DNA from: Actinomycetota bacterium
GTDB taxonomy: Bacteria > Actinomycetota > Actinomycetes > Actinomycetales > Microbacteriaceae
DNA: 7,500 nucleotides
Reading direction: 5' to 3'
Assembly: GCA_009703845.1 (NCBI GenBank)
Contig: WLFI01000029.1
Location: forward strand, 1-7,500
Shown here: one piece after another, positions 6,001 to 7,500 of the stretch
How the letters are laid out: each line of letters begins with the position of its first letter
How positions within the stretch are numbered: position 1 is the first letter of the stretch
Translations under genes and position numbers: made by a program
Notes under the pieces: generated by a model
Database searches by the model: none
What the model was told of the DNA's origin: nothing
The model's input: the letters and a program-made list of their open reading frames with translations, nothing else

Positions 6001-6639
6001 CTGAACCTTCGCAACCAGGTTGCGCAACGCGTTGAAGCCGAACCCGGCCACAATCATGAACGCCGAGATGCCGAAGATGTAGGTGAGCATCTGCTCAATG
6101 CCCTCGGCTGGGTCTAAGAACCAGTAGGCCCACCAGTGGTCAGGGGCGAATGCTCCGCGAAGAATTGACACGGCCAACCAGGTGAGCGGGTAGGCGACAA
6201 CCCACCAAACCTTCTTGGTGGCAATCTTGACGGCGTCTTTAGATAGCGCCCAGTCGATGAGAATGAAGATCGGTGCCCAAACGTGCAGAATCTCGTTCGG
6301 CAGCACCGGCCAGTTGTAGCCATAGTCTGGGTCGCCAGGCAGCACCTCGGTGCCGCGCAGCAGGGCGTTGTAGACGATCGCCACAACAACCTCATAAGAG
6401 ACCACCCACAGGCGCACCTGCGACAGGCGAAGGCTCTGCGGCTTGCCACGAAGAGCGCCGATACCCGAGATGGTCAGCACGGTTGCCGAGATGAGTGCGG
6501 TTTGAATCGTGAAGTAGAAGAAGTATTCCTGTGGTCTAAACAGGTTGTTGGCCAGGCGGTCAGTCACCTGCCAGAAGATGCTGCCATAGATGGCTAGCGC
6601 GGTGGCAAGTCTTAAGAATGCTGAAAGCTGTCTTGGCAT
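5995..6639 (-). CDS. Pr6Pr / FAR-17a-AIG1-like six-helix membrane protein
   Basis: A 214-residue integral membrane protein with about six hydrophobic segments (roughly 7-26, 41-61, 77-95, 117-133, 143-163 and 183-203). The spacing and the motifs YFFYFTIQT (39-47), PNEILHVWAPIFILIDW (114-130) and WVVAYPLTW fit the bacterial Pr6Pr family, related to the eukaryotic FAR-17a/AIG1 proteins. In human AIG1 and ADTRP a membrane threonine and a histidine are needed to hydrolyse fatty-acid esters of hydroxy fatty acids; T44 and H119 are plausible counterparts here, but I have not aligned them. The role in bacteria is not established. ATG at 6639 has AAAGG six bases upstream. It is 66 bp downstream of the four-helix protein gene on the same strand, with a hairpin between them, so co-transcription is likely. 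Confidence 0.75.
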   Translation of the reverse strand: MPRQLSAFLRLATALAIYGSIFWQVTDRLANNLFRPQEYFFYFTIQTALISATVLTISGIGALRGKPQSLRLSQVRLWVVSYEVVVAIVYNALLRGTEVLPGDPDYGYNWPVLPNEILHVWAPIFILIDWALSKDAVKIATKKVWWVVAYPLTWLAVSILRGAFAPDHWWAYWFLDPAEGIEQMLTYIFGISAFMIVAGFGFNALRNLVAKVQR

Positions 6640-6660
6640 GATGCACCTTTAGTTTGAGGG

Positions 6661-6682
6661 CCTTGCATGCGAGCATCCAAGG
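6661..6682 (-). repeat. Hairpin between two membrane-protein genes
   Basis: On the - strand CCTTG pairs with CAAGG and, after one mismatch, ATG with CAT, giving an 8-pair interrupted stem around a short loop. No T run follows, so it may be an RNA-processing or stability element rather than a terminator. It contains one GAGCATCC copy (6671-6678). Confidence 0.4.
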
Positions 6683-6705
6683 AGATTGTGGTTAGTTTAT
6701 TGCGG

Positions 6706-7095
6706 CTATTCGGGTTTTGCGCCGAAGCCGAGAGCGATTGTGTAGGCGATTGAAAAGCCAAAACCGATTGCCGCGTAGCCGATGGTGAACCAGGTTTGCG
6801 CCGTCGGAATCAACAGGGTCAGCACGCCGAGCGCAAAGGCACTCGCCTGCATGACTCGAGCCGAGAAGCGCACGGATGCTTCGCTGCCACGACTAGCGAC
6901 CGAAAACATATTGCCCGCCAACGCCACGAGCGTGATGCCAATCATTCGCATCGACCATTCGAGGGCGGGGTTGGTGGCCAGGCCGAGAAGATTGTTGAAC
7001 AGAGCTGGGGCTGCGAGCAGCAGGAGTGCGCTGAGGCCGAATACTAAAGAGCCGGTCTTGAGAACTAGACGGGCACGGTTGGTTGAGTGTGACAT
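6706..7095 (-). CDS. Small four-helix membrane protein of unknown function
   Basis: A 129-residue protein with four predicted membrane segments (about 13-31, 47-66, 79-98 and 101-124), a short positively charged N-terminus (NRAR) and the short loop SRGSEAS between helices 2 and 3. I do not recognise the family; the four-helix layout resembles many small actinobacterial DUF membrane proteins, and no catalytic or metal-binding motif stands out. ATG at 7095 has GAAAG (7107-7103 on the - strand) seven bases upstream. The rhodopsin terminator's T run ends only 16 bases before this ATG, so the gene has almost no room for a separate promoter downstream of that terminator. Expression may depend on read-through from the rhodopsin gene. 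The Pr6Pr-like gene follows on the same strand. Confidence 0.75.
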   Translation of the reverse strand: MSHSTNRARLVLKTGSLVFGLSALLLLAAPALFNNLLGLATNPALEWSMRMIGITLVALAGNMFSVASRGSEASVRFSARVMQASAFALGVLTLLIPTAQTWFTIGYAAIGFGFSIAYTIALGFGAKPE

Positions 7096-7111
7096 GGTTC
7101 GTCTTTCTTCG

Positions 7112-7144
7112 AAAAAAATGGGAGGGCACTTTCGCGCCCTCCCA
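7112..7144 (-). terminator. Intrinsic terminator of the rhodopsin gene
   Basis: On the - strand, TGGGAGGGC and GCCCTCCCA (7119-7127 and 7136-7144 in + coordinates) form a 9-bp GC-rich perfect stem with an 8-base loop in which C-GAAA-G can close a tetraloop. Seven T's follow (7118-7112). It begins 20 bases after the rhodopsin stop. Confidence 0.93.
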
Positions 7145-7150
7145 CCTTTT

Positions 7151-7160
7151 CGACTAGTCG
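7151..7160. repeat. 10-bp perfect palindrome CGACTAGTCG
   Basis: It lies between the rhodopsin stop codon and its terminator. GACTA (7152-7156) can also pair with TAGTC (7166-7170). It may be incidental or add to 3'-end structure. Confidence 0.4.
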
Positions 7161-7164
7161 TTGA

Positions 7165-7500
7165 TTAGTCCTTGAACTCGCTTGCAGCGAATTCTTTGCT
7201 GTCTTCAGCCGACTTGATGCGTGCGATGGTGTAAATGATTAGACCAAAGACACACTTTGCGGTGATGTCAGCGACGCTGTAACCAATTTCACGAAGCATG
7301 AAGCCATCTGCGGTTGGCGCAGTTGCTTGCATGTTTGCGATGAATGAGATTGGGTACACGCCCCATGAGGCGATTAGAAGAATGCGAAGTGCAGTTACCT
7401 TCTTCTTCACTGCATCTGACTGGCGCTCTAGGCTCTTGCCAAGCTCTACGAATAGAACGTACAAGATGTATAGGAACGGAATGGTCGATAGCAGACCCCA
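7165..7500 (-). CDS. Actinorhodopsin/xanthorhodopsin-like light-driven proton pump (C-terminal part)
   Basis: The frame is open to the window edge, so helices A-D lie outside and 111 residues are visible; the TTG at 7464 is an internal leucine, not a start. Helix E (WGLLSTIPFLYILYVLF) aligns without gaps to helix E of bacteriorhodopsin. Helix F carries SWGVYPISF with the tryptophan and proline that pack on retinal. Helix G has DITAKCVFGLIIY, whose lysine (codon 7257-7255) is the Schiff-base lysine, with the aspartate four residues earlier matching D212 of bacteriorhodopsin. The protein would pump protons outward across the cytoplasmic membrane using light, as known for actinorhodopsins. The proton acceptor, donor and colour-tuning residues in helix C are not visible. 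The glycine after the first tryptophan sits where bacteriorhodopsin has W138 and xanthorhodopsin has G178. The tail after helix G is charged and ends EFKD. A strong terminator follows. Confidence 0.95.
   Translation of the reverse strand, partial: WGLLSTIPFLYILYVLFVELGKSLERQSDAVKKKVTALRILLIASWGVYPISFIANMQATAPTADGFMLREIGYSVADITAKCVFGLIIYTIARIKSAEDSKEFAASEFKD

Noticed and set aside
6273..6597. Two + strand frames opposite the Pr6Pr-like gene
   Set aside because: Arginine/proline-rich or composition-biased translations opposite a convincing membrane-protein gene.
6782..7168. 128-codon + strand frame opposite the four-helix protein gene and rhodopsin terminator
   Set aside because: It runs straight through the terminator hairpin and has a composition typical of an antisense shadow.

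Overview
The window looks like a chromosomal segment of a moderately GC-rich, small-genome actinobacterium, most likely an aquatic Microbacteriaceae of the Rhodoluna/Aquiluna ('Luna') type. This is inferred from the actinorhodopsin/xanthorhodopsin-like gene at the right edge, the actinobacterial form of RlmN, the Pr6Pr-type membrane protein and the short intergenic gaps. There is no sign of a plasmid, phage, insertion sequence, CRISPR array, tRNA or rRNA.

Left region (1-1331): the 3' end of an unrecognised gene on the + strand runs tail to tail into a polysaccharide pyruvyl transferase family gene on the - strand. Their stop codons interlock in one CTAG. The pyruvyl transferase points to surface glycan modification.

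Central region (1454-4699): two secreted-protein genes lie on the + strand. The first encodes a signal peptide, three InlB-type B repeats (Listeria-Bacteroides repeat) and a complete GH16 beta-glucanase domain with an intact E-x-D-x-x-E active site. The second encodes a signal peptide, two carbohydrate-binding-like beta-sandwich modules and a basic C-terminal beta domain, with no catalytic domain. Between them is a 237-bp gap with an inverted repeat and a 14-bp tandem repeat whose first copy fits the LacI/CcpA-type operator consensus. A strong intrinsic terminator with a GAAA tetraloop closes the block. Together they suggest a small sugar-regulated locus for binding and cutting an extracellular beta-glucan such as laminarin; substrate and regulation are inferred.

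Right region (4777-7500): rlmN (23S rRNA A2503 methyltransferase) is on the + strand. On the - strand, reading inward from the right edge, are a rhodopsin (C-terminal 111 residues only), its intrinsic terminator, a small four-helix membrane protein, and a six-helix Pr6Pr/FAR-17a-AIG1-like membrane protein. The rhodopsin fragment holds the retinal lysine in helix G and a glycine in helix E at the position linked to carotenoid-antenna binding in xanthorhodopsin.

The most interesting items are the GH16 plus binding-protein pair with its tandem operators, the antenna-type glycine in the rhodopsin, the terminator placed almost against the next gene's start, and an over-represented 8-mer (AGCATCCG, six copies on both strands).
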